Source: Achromobacter seleniivolatilans (GTDB lineage Bacteria; Pseudomonadota; Gammaproteobacteria; Burkholderiales; Burkholderiaceae_B). From it: a stretch of 64,000 nucleotides of DNA. Within the stretch, counting starts at the first letter, position 1; every line of letters starts with the position of its first letter. Position numbers and translations under genes: made by a program. Location: contig NZ_CP132976.1 of NCBI RefSeq assembly GCF_030864005.1, forward strand, positions 310,001 through 374,000, given 5' to 3'. The notes beneath the pieces were generated by a model. The model did not search any database, was not told the DNA's origin, and saw only the letters and a list, made by a program, of their open reading frames with translations. Shown here piece after piece: positions 28,612-36,775 of this stretch.

Positions 28612-29592
28612 ATGTTGAAGATGAACCACTGGGCCGGCCGCTTTGCGGCGGCGGTGTTAGCCAGCGCCTGCGCCTCGCAAGCGCTGGCCGCTTTTCCAGA
28701 CCGGCCGGTAAAGCTGGTTGTACCGTACACGCCAGGCGGCGCTGCGGATCAGCTGTCGCGGGTGTTGGCCGAGCGCTTGTCCAAAGAGCTGTTGCAGACG
28801 GTGGTCGTGGAGAACAAGCCGGGCGCCAACACCATGATCGCCGCTACCCAAGTGGCCCGCGCCCAGCCCGACGGCTACACGCTTTTTCTGGCCAGCAATG
28901 CCAGCATGGTCTTGAACCCCATGCTCTACCAGAAGATCGCCTATGACGCCGCGCGCGATTTTCGTGTGCTGTCCGTGGTGGCGGAGCTGCCGCTCGTGGT
29001 GGTGGCAAACAATCAGGTGCCGGTCACGACGCTCGCTCAGTTTGTCAGCTATGCCCAGGCCCGGCCCGGCAAGTTGAACTACGCATCGGTCGGTATCGGC
29101 AATCCCTTGCAACTGGCGACTGAGCTGCTCAAGTCGCGCACCGGCATCGACGTGGCGCACATTCCCTATAACGGCAGCGCGCCCGCGTTGAGTTCTTTGA
29201 TGGCCAACGACACGCAATTGATGGTGGATGTCATCAGTACGTCTTTGCCGCTGGTGAAGGAAAACAAGATCAAGGCGCTGGCGGTGACAACAACGGAGCG
29301 CCTGGCCGTTCTGCCTGATGTGCCGACCGTGGCGGAAAGCGGATTTCCGGGTTTTCGCGCAGCAACCTGGTTCGGCGTAGCCGTGCCGCAAGCGACACCA
29401 GCGCCGGAGGCGGCGCGTCTACAGCAGGCGGTGGCCAACGTCATGCGGCAGCCAGATTTTCGCGAGCGCTTCCAGACCTTGGGTCTCGTCATTCAGGCCC
29501 CACGCGATCAGGCTGAAACCGATGCCTATGTGCAGGAAGACCGCACACGATGGGGGGCGGTGATTCAGGCCAACCATATCAAGCTGGATTGA
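28612..29592 (+). CDS. Bug-family solute-binding protein
   Basis: 326 residues. A signal peptide ends at ALA near residue 25, then comes the typical Bug/TctC start FPDRPVKLVVPYTPGGAADQ, with NKPGAN, QPDGYTL, the IPYNGSAPAL loop and PDVPTVAESGFPGF. These periplasmic proteins bind carboxylates, either for a tripartite transporter or as free sensors. No TctA/TctB membrane genes are near. RBS CGGGAG precedes ATG 28612; ATG 28621 is possible. It is in the operon with the ligase and SDR, so it probably binds their carboxylate substrate. Confidence 0.93.
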   Translation: MLKMNHWAGRFAAAVLASACASQALAAFPDRPVKLVVPYTPGGAADQLSRVLAERLSKELLQTVVVENKPGANTMIAATQVARAQPDGYTLFLASNASMVLNPMLYQKIAYDAARDFRVLSVVAELPLVVVANNQVPVTTLAQFVSYAQARPGKLNYASVGIGNPLQLATELLKSRTGIDVAHIPYNGSAPALSSLMANDTQLMVDVISTSLPLVKENKIKALAVTTTERLAVLPDVPTVAESGFPGFRAATWFGVAVPQATPAPEAARLQQAVANVMRQPDFRERFQTLGLVIQAPRDQAETDAYVQEDRTRWGAVIQANHIKLD

Positions 29593-29610
29593 TGGTTCTG
29601 ACCGCGTCGC

Positions 29611-30519
29611 TTATATCAGTTTCCCGGGCAGCTCCGCCACGGCGTATTCCAGAAACCTGCGCAGCGCCAGCGGAATGCCGCGCCGCGCAGGCATGACGGC
29701 GTAGATGCGGGCGGGCGTCGCGCGCCATGCGGGCAGCAATTCCACAAGGTCGCCAGACGCCAGATAGGGCGCGCACAAATAATGGGGCAGTAGCGCCGCG
29801 CCCAGACCGGATCGGGCCATCTCGCGTAGCGCGGCCGGATTGTTGCTCAGGCTGCGGGGCAAAAATTCGATCGACTCCTGCTCGCCTCCCGGCCCCGCGA
29901 ACTGCCAGCTCTGGGGGCTGTCTTGCGTGCCATGCGCCAACAATGGCAGAGACGCCAGGTCTCGCGGATGCCGGGGCGCGGATTGGGCCATCGCCGGATG
30001 GCAGACCAGCACCAGCGGCACTGGGGCCAGATCGCGCGCGATCAGGCGCGAATCTGTCAGGGATGCCCCTTGCGCGCGAAAAGCCAGGTCATACCCTTCG
30101 CCGACCAGATCAATGATCTGGTCGCGGGTGTCGAGCAGCACCCGCACCTCTGGATAGGCCAGGCAGAATCGGGCCACCAGATCACCCAGCAGAAATACCG
30201 AAAGGGGCGATGGCGCGGTCATCCGCAGCAGACCGCTGGGTGTGTCTCCAGCCGAGGCCGCCAGGTCGAATGCCGTGCGGGCTTCACGCGCCATGGCTTG
30301 GGCGTGAACATAAATCTGTTCGCCCATCGGGGTCAGCGACACGCGACGGGTATTGCGCTGCAATAAGCGCTGCCCCAGGCGCGCCTCCAGCTCGGCTACG
30401 CGCCGGCTGAGCTTGGACCGTTGCAGATTCAACACACGGGCGGCTGCGGAAAACCCGCCTTTCTCAACCACCTCGCTAAATAGCAGCAGGTCGTCCAGGT
30501 GGTGAAGGTATGAATGCAT
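29611..30519 (-). CDS. LysR-family transcriptional regulator
   Basis: 302 residues. The helix-turn-helix reads FSAAARVLNLQRSKLSRRVA, followed by LEARLGQRLLQRNTRRVSLT, and the C-terminal effector domain begins near LRMTAPSPLSVFLLG. It is close to the LysR group often found divergent to pirin genes, and the pirin gene at 30668 is in exactly that position. A 25-bp inverted repeat lies between them. It converges with the Bug gene, whose stop is only 18 bases away. Confidence 0.92.
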   Translation of the reverse strand: MHSYLHHLDDLLLFSEVVEKGGFSAAARVLNLQRSKLSRRVAELEARLGQRLLQRNTRRVSLTPMGEQIYVHAQAMAREARTAFDLAASAGDTPSGLLRMTAPSPLSVFLLGDLVARFCLAYPEVRVLLDTRDQIIDLVGEGYDLAFRAQGASLTDSRLIARDLAPVPLVLVCHPAMAQSAPRHPRDLASLPLLAHGTQDSPQSWQFAGPGGEQESIEFLPRSLSNNPAALREMARSGLGAALLPHYLCAPYLASGDLVELLPAWRATPARIYAVMPARRGIPLALRRFLEYAVAELPGKLI

Positions 30520-30553
30520 GGGGTTTTTTAGGGCAGGGAAGGGTAATGGCCAC

Positions 30554-30578
30554 TATTGTCCTGCACAGTAGGACAATA
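30554..30578. promoter_or_regulatory. Likely LysR operator in the regulator/pirin divergent promoter
   Basis: Perfect inverted repeat TATTGTCCT - 7 bases - AGGACAATA. It is 35 bases from the lysR start and 90 bases before the pirin start, the usual place for a LysR autoregulatory site. Confidence 0.75.
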
Positions 30579-30667
30579 AATCCTGAAATTGCACTCTACT
30601 GTCCGGCAGGTGGAACCCATAAGCTTGCTGTCAGAATGCACCGCCCCATCACCAGGCAGCACCCCAC

Positions 30668-31582
30668 TTGACTATCCATCTCAGCGCAGTCGTACCCAGC
30701 CAAGCTCAGGCCATGGGCGAAACTTGTTCCATCCGGCAGTTCCGGCACACCGATTTTTCCAGGAGCATGTCGCCTCTGGTCATGGTGGATCACTTTCTGA
30801 TGACGGGCCCGACGTTCGCGCCGCACCCCCACGCCGGAATGTCAGCGGTGACGCTCTTGCTGGAAGATTCCAAGGGCGTGATGCAAAGCCGGGACAGTGT
30901 GCAAAACGATCACGAAATACGGCCCGGCGACGTGCACTGGACCCTGGCGGGCAAGGGCATTCTGCATACGCAGCAACCCGTAGGTCCGGCGCAGTTGAAC
31001 GGTTTGCAGATCTTCGTGAACCTGCCCGAACGGCTGAAATCCCTGCCTCCGGCGACCTCGCTGCTGCGCGCCTGGGAAATGCCGGTCATTCAGACGGACG
31101 CCGGTCGTATTCGCGTCGTTGCGGGCAGTTATGGCGGCTGGCAATCGCCGTTGGAAACCCCCGAACCATTGCTGATGCTGGACGGGTGGTTGCGGCCAGG
31201 CGCTACCCAGTTGGTGCCTTTGCAGCCGGGCTGGAACGCCTGGATCTACGCGGTGCAAGGCGATATGGGCGTGCGGGCTCGTCACCGGGTGACCGGGGCC
31301 GCGCCGCTGCCGAAGATGGCGGGCGGTGATCCAGATTTTGCCGTGCTGCCGGCCAATTCGGCATTGGTGGCATCGGCTCGCCGAGGGGGCGACGAGGGTG
31401 TCCTGCTATTGATGGCGGGCCGCGCGCCTGCCCACTTTGTGCTGATCGCGGGGCCGGCGATTGACGAGCCCATTGTGCAGCGCGGACCCTTCGTGATGTC
31501 CAGCCAACGCGCATTGTCCCAAGCGTTGACGGCTTACGAGGCCGGTGAATTTGGTGAATTGCGCCAGGACCTGGCTGCCTGA
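30668..31582 (+). CDS. Pirin-family bicupin
   Basis: 304 residues. The N-terminal cupin holds the metal ligands H53 and H55 (APHPHAG) and H100 (GKGILHTQ). The fourth ligand, normally Glu two residues after H100, is Gln102. Bacterial pirins include quercetinase-like enzymes and regulators of central metabolism; the role here is unknown. The start is TTG at 30668 by length; ATG 30713 would shorten it by 15 residues. It is divergent from a LysR gene. Confidence 0.87.
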   Translation: MTIHLSAVVPSQAQAMGETCSIRQFRHTDFSRSMSPLVMVDHFLMTGPTFAPHPHAGMSAVTLLLEDSKGVMQSRDSVQNDHEIRPGDVHWTLAGKGILHTQQPVGPAQLNGLQIFVNLPERLKSLPPATSLLRAWEMPVIQTDAGRIRVVAGSYGGWQSPLETPEPLLMLDGWLRPGATQLVPLQPGWNAWIYAVQGDMGVRARHRVTGAAPLPKMAGGDPDFAVLPANSALVASARRGGDEGVLLLMAGRAPAHFVLIAGPAIDEPIVQRGPFVMSSQRALSQALTAYEAGEFGELRQDLAA

Positions 31583-31649
31583 CGCTGTCCTGAAGAGCGG
31601 TTAGATGTTGTGCCTCGGCAACGATGATCCGCTTTTTTATCAGGGACGG

Positions 31650-31668
31650 AATGAGAATGATTCTTGTA
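31650..31668 (+). promoter_or_regulatory. Fur-box-like site before the TonB-dependent receptor gene
   Basis: AATGAGAATGATTCTTGTA contains the dyad AGAAT-G-ATTCT centred at 31659 and resembles the 7-1-7 Fur pattern (about 10 of 14 arm positions). It lies about 155 bases before the receptor start. Confidence 0.6.
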
Positions 31669-31824
31669 TTGATAACATTCCCGGCATAGACCCTACGAGT
31701 TCAAGACCCTTGGTGAGCGGGCTTCCCCAGGCTTCGCGCGATGCCTGCGGTAGTTCAAGCAATCGGGATTTTGCGATTCTTCGTTCCGCTTCGGCGGACA
31801 TTTCTTGCCCATCATGATCCCGAT

Positions 31825-34041
31825 ATGAAAATTCGAAATCTTGCCTGCCTGGCCGCTACGCTGCCGTGCCTGGGCGCCGCCTATGGTCAGACCGCGCCCC
31901 AAGCTCAACCCGCCAATGCCAGTGGCTCCGTCGTGTCAATGGAAGCGATCAAAGTGGAAGCCAGCGCGGACGCGTCGGCGGGCGGCCTGGCTGCGCCTTT
32001 CGCGGGCGGGCAGGTGGCGACGGGCGGCCGAGTCGGCGTATTGGGCACGCTAGACAACCTGAGCACGCCGTTCAGCATCACCAGCTATACCAATGAGCTG
32101 ATTCAAGACAAGCAGGCGCGCAGCGTTGGCGACGTATTGCAGAACGACTCCGGCGTGCGCGTGGCGCGCGGCTTCGGTAATTTCCAGGAGTCCTACTTCA
32201 TCCGCGGTTTCATCCTGAGCTCGGATGACGTGGCCTATAACGGTCTTTACAGCCTGCTGCCCCGTCAATACATCGCCACCGAATTGTTTGAGCGCGTGGA
32301 AGTGCTGCGCGGCGCAACGGCCTTCCTGACGGGCGCCACCCCTGGCGGCGGCGGTATCGGCGGTGTGATCAACCTGGTGCCCAAGCGGGCGCCGAACGAT
32401 CCGCTCACCCGCGTCACGACGGGCGTGTCCAGCGGCGGCCAGTTCCAGTTGTCCACTGATATCGCTCGCCGCTTCGGCCCCGATGACAGCACGGGCATTC
32501 GTCTGAATGCGGCGCAGCGCAGTGGCGACACCGGCATTGATGACGAACATTCCCGCACCAGCCTGGTGTCGCTGGGCCTGGACTGGCGCTCGGCTGATAC
32601 CCGCTTGTCCGCGGATATCGGCTGGCAGGAAAACAAACTCAAGCGCGCACGTCCCAATGTGACGATGGGCGCGGGCGTGACGAAGGTTCCCGATGCGCCC
32701 GACGCCAGCTCGAACTACGCGCAGCCCTGGTCGTATTCCAATGAGCGCGACCTGTTCGGCACCGTGCGCGCCGAGCACGATTTCAGCGACAAGCTGACGG
32801 GCTGGGCGGCCTATGGTTTTCGCCGCAGCGACGAAGCCAACTCGCTTGGCAACGTTACGCTGACCAACGGCAGCACCGGCGCGGGCAACTTCTACCGCTT
32901 CGACAATACGCGTGAAGACAGCGTCAATACAGGCGAATTTGGCCTGCGCGCCAAAGTGCGCACCGGTCCTGTGGGTCATGAGATTGTGGCGTCGGCGTCC
33001 TTCTTCGATCTGAAGAAGAAGAACGCCTACATCATGGATTACCTGAACACCTTCCCCACCAACATCTACGACCCGGTGTCGTATGACAAGCCTGCATTCA
33101 GTGCAGGCGCGTTGCGGGGCAACGACATTGACAATCCGGCACTGCAAGGCCGCACGCGCATGAGCAGCTATGCGTTGGGCGACACCATGTCGTTCCTGGA
33201 CGACAAGGTGCTGCTGACACTCGGCATCCGCCATCAGCGCTTGTCTCAGCGCGACTATGCCTACAACACGGGCAAGGAAAATGGCGCCTACGACGCCAGC
33301 CGTAACTCGCCTGCCGCCGGTATCGTCTTCAAGGTCACGCCCAGCGTCTCTCTGTACGCGAACTATATCGAGGCCCTGGTGGCCGGCCCTACCGCACCGG
33401 CGAACGCCAATGGCAAACCTGTGCCGAACGTCGGCCAAAGCTTGCAGCCTTATGTTTCCAAGCAAAAGGAAATTGGCGCGAAGTATGAGGGCGACGGTCT
33501 GGGCGCCGGTTTGGCGCTCTTCTCGACCGACAAGCCGCGTGCGATGTACAACGCCAGCAACGAACTGACCACGTCCGGCAAGGATCGCCATCAGGGTGTT
33601 GAATTGACGGTGTACGGCGAGCCCATCAAGAGCGTGCGTGTCCTGGGCGGCCTGACTTGGCTGGATGCCCAACAGCGCTCCACGGGCACGGCCTCGCTGG
33701 ATGGCAACCGCGTGATCGGCGTGCCGCGCTTCCAGGCCAACATGGGCGTGGAGTGGGATATCCCCGGCGTGCAAGGCCTAGCCGTGGATGGCCGCGTGGT
33801 CTACACGGGATCATCCTACGCGGATGATGCCAACACCCTCAAGGTGCCCGGCTGGACCCGCTTTGACGCTGGTGTGCGCTACATGACGGATGTCGGCGGC
33901 CACGTGGTGACGCTGCGTGCCCGCGTGGAAAACATCGCCAACCGCAACTACTGGTCGTCGGTCGGCGGTTACCCCGGCAATGGTTATCTGGTGCTGGGCG
34001 GCCCGCGCACGTTCCTGCTGTCGGCCAGTATGGATTTCTGA
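31825..34041 (+). CDS. TonB-dependent siderophore receptor (no signalling domain)
   Basis: Outer-membrane ferric-siderophore importer, 738 residues from ATG 31825 (MKIRNLACLAATLPCLGAAY signal peptide). The plug domain follows the mature N-terminus (LSTPFSITSYTNELIQDKQA, VLQNDSGVRV, FIRGF, ERVEVLRGATAFLTG, GGVINLVPKRA). The beta-barrel ends in FLLSASMDF with the terminal Phe. There is no N-terminal STN domain, so it should not signal to a sigma factor. A Fur-like site upstream suggests iron repression. It converges with hipA. Confidence 0.93.
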   Translation: MKIRNLACLAATLPCLGAAYGQTAPQAQPANASGSVVSMEAIKVEASADASAGGLAAPFAGGQVATGGRVGVLGTLDNLSTPFSITSYTNELIQDKQARSVGDVLQNDSGVRVARGFGNFQESYFIRGFILSSDDVAYNGLYSLLPRQYIATELFERVEVLRGATAFLTGATPGGGGIGGVINLVPKRAPNDPLTRVTTGVSSGGQFQLSTDIARRFGPDDSTGIRLNAAQRSGDTGIDDEHSRTSLVSLGLDWRSADTRLSADIGWQENKLKRARPNVTMGAGVTKVPDAPDASSNYAQPWSYSNERDLFGTVRAEHDFSDKLTGWAAYGFRRSDEANSLGNVTLTNGSTGAGNFYRFDNTREDSVNTGEFGLRAKVRTGPVGHEIVASASFFDLKKKNAYIMDYLNTFPTNIYDPVSYDKPAFSAGALRGNDIDNPALQGRTRMSSYALGDTMSFLDDKVLLTLGIRHQRLSQRDYAYNTGKENGAYDASRNSPAAGIVFKVTPSVSLYANYIEALVAGPTAPANANGKPVPNVGQSLQPYVSKQKEIGAKYEGDGLGAGLALFSTDKPRAMYNASNELTTSGKDRHQGVELTVYGEPIKSVRVLGGLTWLDAQQRSTGTASLDGNRVIGVPRFQANMGVEWDIPGVQGLAVDGRVVYTGSSYADDANTLKVPGWTRFDAGVRYMTDVGGHVVTLRARVENIANRNYWSSVGGYPGNGYLVLGGPRTFLLSASMDF

Positions 34042-34073
34042 TGCTGAGCCGGCTGGCGCTGAACCCGCTGGCG

Positions 34074-35429
34074 CTAACCGGCCAGGTTGTCAGCGGCCTC
34101 CTGTAGGCCGCTCAGGATGCTGTCGGCCACGTACGAGGGGAATCCGGCGGGCAGTAGCGCGCGAACTGTCTTAACGACCCCGGACGTGCGCGCCACCAGG
34201 TCGTCGACCACCGCCTCTACGCCGCGGCCGTCGGGCGCCACCACGCCATGCTCTGCGCCCACAGTCAGCCAGTGCTGACGCAGGATGTCGCGCATGACCC
34301 AGTGAGCGTTCTTCGAGCGCACGGCCATAGCCATCTTGGCCTTGAACGGCGACAGCTGGTTTGCCCCCGTGCCGATGATCGGATATGCCGAGAGCACGTC
34401 GTACAACGGCGTGAGCTGATAGCTCCCGGCGGCGTTCAGAAAAATACTGAAGTTCTTCGCATGGCCATCGGTGGCGCGTAGCATGCAGAAGAGGACCTGG
34501 GCCTGGAAGAAATTGCGGCGGTCTCCATCCGGATCGGTGGAGGTGGCCAGCAGCTTCATGATGGTGCGCACTCCTGGCCCGCCGTCTGCCTCGTACTTGA
34601 GGTGCGGCGGCGTCCCGGTGGCCTGGCACATGTCTTCCTGCGGCAACCGGATGAGCCAGCGCTTGCCGTCTGGAGCCGTCCACCACTTACGGTCGAATCG
34701 CTCGACCGCCAGTACCTTCATGTCCTCGAATTGGAGAGTCTGCGTGCATGCTACCGGCAAGCCGTAGGCGCGCAGAATCTCCGAGCACAGCCACTCGTTC
34801 TCGGCCGAGTCGCGCATATCGAAGTTGAGGTTGCCGACCAAGCCCATCGGCAGCTTGAAGATGTGGGTGGTCGGCGTCGCGCGATGAGGCAGACACCACC
34901 GGTCGTTGAACCAGAGCAGGGCGGTCTTCTCCTGTGCGCCGGCAATGGAAATGCGGAAGTCATCGTCGTCTGCCCTGTCCAGGCCACTGACTGGCGCCGG
35001 CGCCAGGGTGTTGCGCAAGACCTGGGCCACAGCAGCGTCGTCCAGAGGCGTCGCGTGGACCTCCTGCACACCGTCAGGTGGAGCAGCGTCCGGGAGCACC
35101 TGTAGGGCGCCTACGCAGTCCCGGCCAATTTCGGCCAGCAGCGCGAAAGCGTCGGTCGAGCCGGCCTGAAACCGGCGCGCAACGCGATCGCGGATGCCCT
35201 TGCTGTCCGGCAGCAGGTTCTCGAAGTAGTTGCGCACGGCATCGCTGCGGTGTGGCTGATTGCCTGGGGTGAACGGTAGGGACAGTGACAGCGGACGCCC
35301 TCGGGGTGAGACCACCCAGGAGTCGGCGTATTGCAGAGTTTCGGCTGCATGAGGAAGCATGCTCCAGGTGCCGACGAACTCGCCGTTCATCCAGAGCTTC
35401 AGGGTGCGGGTGTGGGAGCGACGCCCCAT
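34074..35429 (-). CDS. hipA: HipA-type serine/threonine kinase toxin
   Basis: 451 residues. The N-terminal HipA domain (LWMNGEFVGTW, FENLLPDS) is followed by the autophosphorylation loop SIAGAQEKTAL with Ser161, and by the kinase core: D321 in TDGHAKNFS and the metal-binding D344 in PLYDVLSAYP. All key residues are present, so the kinase looks active. HipA kinases arrest growth by phosphorylating a tRNA synthetase. The gene starts 4 bases after hipB. The neighbours suggest a small acquired unit between core genes. Confidence 0.93.
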   Translation of the reverse strand: MGRRSHTRTLKLWMNGEFVGTWSMLPHAAETLQYADSWVVSPRGRPLSLSLPFTPGNQPHRSDAVRNYFENLLPDSKGIRDRVARRFQAGSTDAFALLAEIGRDCVGALQVLPDAAPPDGVQEVHATPLDDAAVAQVLRNTLAPAPVSGLDRADDDDFRISIAGAQEKTALLWFNDRWCLPHRATPTTHIFKLPMGLVGNLNFDMRDSAENEWLCSEILRAYGLPVACTQTLQFEDMKVLAVERFDRKWWTAPDGKRWLIRLPQEDMCQATGTPPHLKYEADGGPGVRTIMKLLATSTDPDGDRRNFFQAQVLFCMLRATDGHAKNFSIFLNAAGSYQLTPLYDVLSAYPIIGTGANQLSPFKAKMAMAVRSKNAHWVMRDILRQHWLTVGAEHGVVAPDGRGVEAVVDDLVARTSGVVKTVRALLPAGFPSYVADSILSGLQEAADNLAG

Positions 35430-35433
35430 GGGC

Positions 35434-35694
35434 TCACCAGCTCGGGCCAGCCGACGCCTTGGGCGACGGCGATTGGCTGGTCTTGCGCAGCACGAGCTCG
35501 ACGCCCAGGATGCTCAGGAGCTCCAGCAGGCGGTCGGCGCTGACCTTGTCGGCATGGCGCTCGAGATTCGACAAGGCCTGCTGGCTGACACCCAGTCGCA
35601 TGGCGGTATCGGCCTGTGTCAGGCCGGCCTGTTTGCGAAAAGCATGGAGCAGGGCCGGAAGCTGCTCCGCAGTGCGGACGGTGAAGTCGAGCAT
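35434..35694 (-). CDS. hipB: HipB-type antitoxin, XRE-family DNA-binding protein
   Basis: 86 residues from ATG 35694 (MLDFTVRTAEQLPALLHAFR). The helix-turn-helix is KQAGLTQADTAMRLGVSQQA, followed by NLERHADKVSADRLLELLSI, with a short proline-rich tail. It should neutralise HipA and repress the operon at the dyads just upstream. The frame is open 78 codons further, but that stretch is AT-rich non-family sequence that contains the operators, so the short start is preferred. Confidence 0.9.
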   Translation of the reverse strand: MLDFTVRTAEQLPALLHAFRKQAGLTQADTAMRLGVSQQALSNLERHADKVSADRLLELLSILGVELVLRKTSQSPSPKASAGPSW

Positions 35695-35700
35695 ACAAGT

Positions 35701-35820
35701 CTCATATTGTATTTCTACTATACAAGTTATAGTGAGTAAAACGAAAATACTCAAGTTAAATTGTAAATCTACAATACATAGCAGAGATTGTATTTTTGTT
35801 CTACAACACAAGTATTGTAA
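35701..35820 (-). promoter_or_regulatory. hipBA promoter with multiple TTGTA/TACAA operators
   Basis: AT-rich stretch with TTGTA-N9-TACAA at 35707-35725 and again at 35788-35806, a tighter TTGTA-N4-TACAA at 35761-35774, and a lone TTGTA at 35815. Even spacing of dyads before the antitoxin gene is typical of cooperative HipB binding. Confidence 0.75.
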
Positions 35821-35928
35821 AAGCTCCGGTCGACCGCGGGCTATTCCGAACACGATGCTGTGCTCGACTGCGTCGCGCGCGGCGTGGACGCTCTCCGCCT
35901 CGGCGTGAATGCTCGATCTGGCCAACAC

Positions 35929-36528
35929 CTACCAGAACCATCCCCCTCGCGTCAGATCCTTCTCGCAACTCTTGTACTGCGCCGTGAACTTCTCCGCGCG
36001 CGCCTGCACTTTTTGCGACACGGTTTTCAACCATGCCTTGCGGTCGTAGCTGCGGTTGCGGTAGCCGGTCCAGCCCTCGTGATAGTTCAGGTATTGGCCG
36101 TAGGCGTCCCACTTGGAAATACCGTTGATGCGCTGGCTCTTGCTCATGTACCAGCCCATGAAGTCCAGCGCATCCGCGAAGTTGTCGCGGCTGGAGCCCC
36201 AGCCGCCTGCGTCGGTTTTGTAATCAGCCCAGGTTTCATCCTTGGCCTGCGCGTACCCATAGGCCGAACTGACGCGGCCCCAGGGGATGATGCCCAAGAA
36301 GTAGTAGCGCGGCGGCACGGCGTCCTGTTTGAAGGACGACTCCTGGTACATCATGGCCATCGGCACGGGCACGGGGGCGCCCCATTTCTTTTGCACCTTC
36401 AGGGCGGCGTCGTGCCAATCCGGCTTTTCTCGGAAGATTGCGCAAATGTTCTCGGGGTTGGATGGCGGCGCCGTGGCGCAACCGGCAAGCGCCAAAAGCA
36501 GCATTGGCGGCAGCAAAAGCCGGGTCAT
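35929..36528 (-). CDS. Lipoprotein with lytic-transglycosylase (SLT-like) domain
   Basis: 199 residues from ATG 36528. The signal sequence ends in the lipobox LALAGCAT, so it is a lipoprotein. The domain shows VPVPMAMMYQESSFKQDA with the likely catalytic Glu, SSAYGYAQAKDETWADYK, FADALDFMGWYM and YHEGWTGYRNRSYDRKAWLK, typical of this transglycosylase SLT group that cuts peptidoglycan glycan strands. The upstream in-frame extension to 36594 lacks a signal sequence. It precedes hipB on the same strand only by inverse order: hipBA lies downstream of its 3' end in the opposite sense of function. Confidence 0.85.
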   Translation of the reverse strand: MTRLLLPPMLLLALAGCATAPPSNPENICAIFREKPDWHDAALKVQKKWGAPVPVPMAMMYQESSFKQDAVPPRYYFLGIIPWGRVSSAYGYAQAKDETWADYKTDAGGWGSSRDNFADALDFMGWYMSKSQRINGISKWDAYGQYLNYHEGWTGYRNRSYDRKAWLKTVSQKVQARAEKFTAQYKSCEKDLTRGGWFW

Positions 36529-36716
36529 TGGCAGTCTTCCTCCTGAGGGGGGCTGGGGCGGCAGGGATGCCGCGCCACAAGGGGCGTGTATCACACGTTA
36601 CCGCGATTGTATGAAAACGTATCGGTAGAAAAGTTCCGTCCCCTGAAATGGCCAGGCTCAACAGCGTGAGCAGCGCGCTTTCGTTCACGAGCAAGACCAC
36701 CACCGAACGCACAAGC

Positions 36717-36745
36717 AAAAACGGCCCCGGATCGCTCCGGGGCCG
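36717..36745 (-). terminator. Terminator of acnB
   Basis: Perfect 10-bp stem CGGCCCCGGA / TCCGGGGCCG with a TCGC loop. On the minus strand it is followed by a T-run. It starts 31 bases past the acnB stop. Confidence 0.9.
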
Positions 36746-36775
36746 CTGTCAGACTAAAAAGCCTGGCGAGTGCGA

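Noticed and set aside
32050..33774. 574-codon minus-strand frame inside the TonB-receptor gene
   Set aside because: Antisense shadow; the plus-strand protein is a textbook receptor.
34040..34080. Near-direct repeat GCTGGCGCT between the TonB receptor and hipA as an insertion scar
   Set aside because: Nine bases only, partly inside hipA coding sequence; too short to call a target-site duplication.
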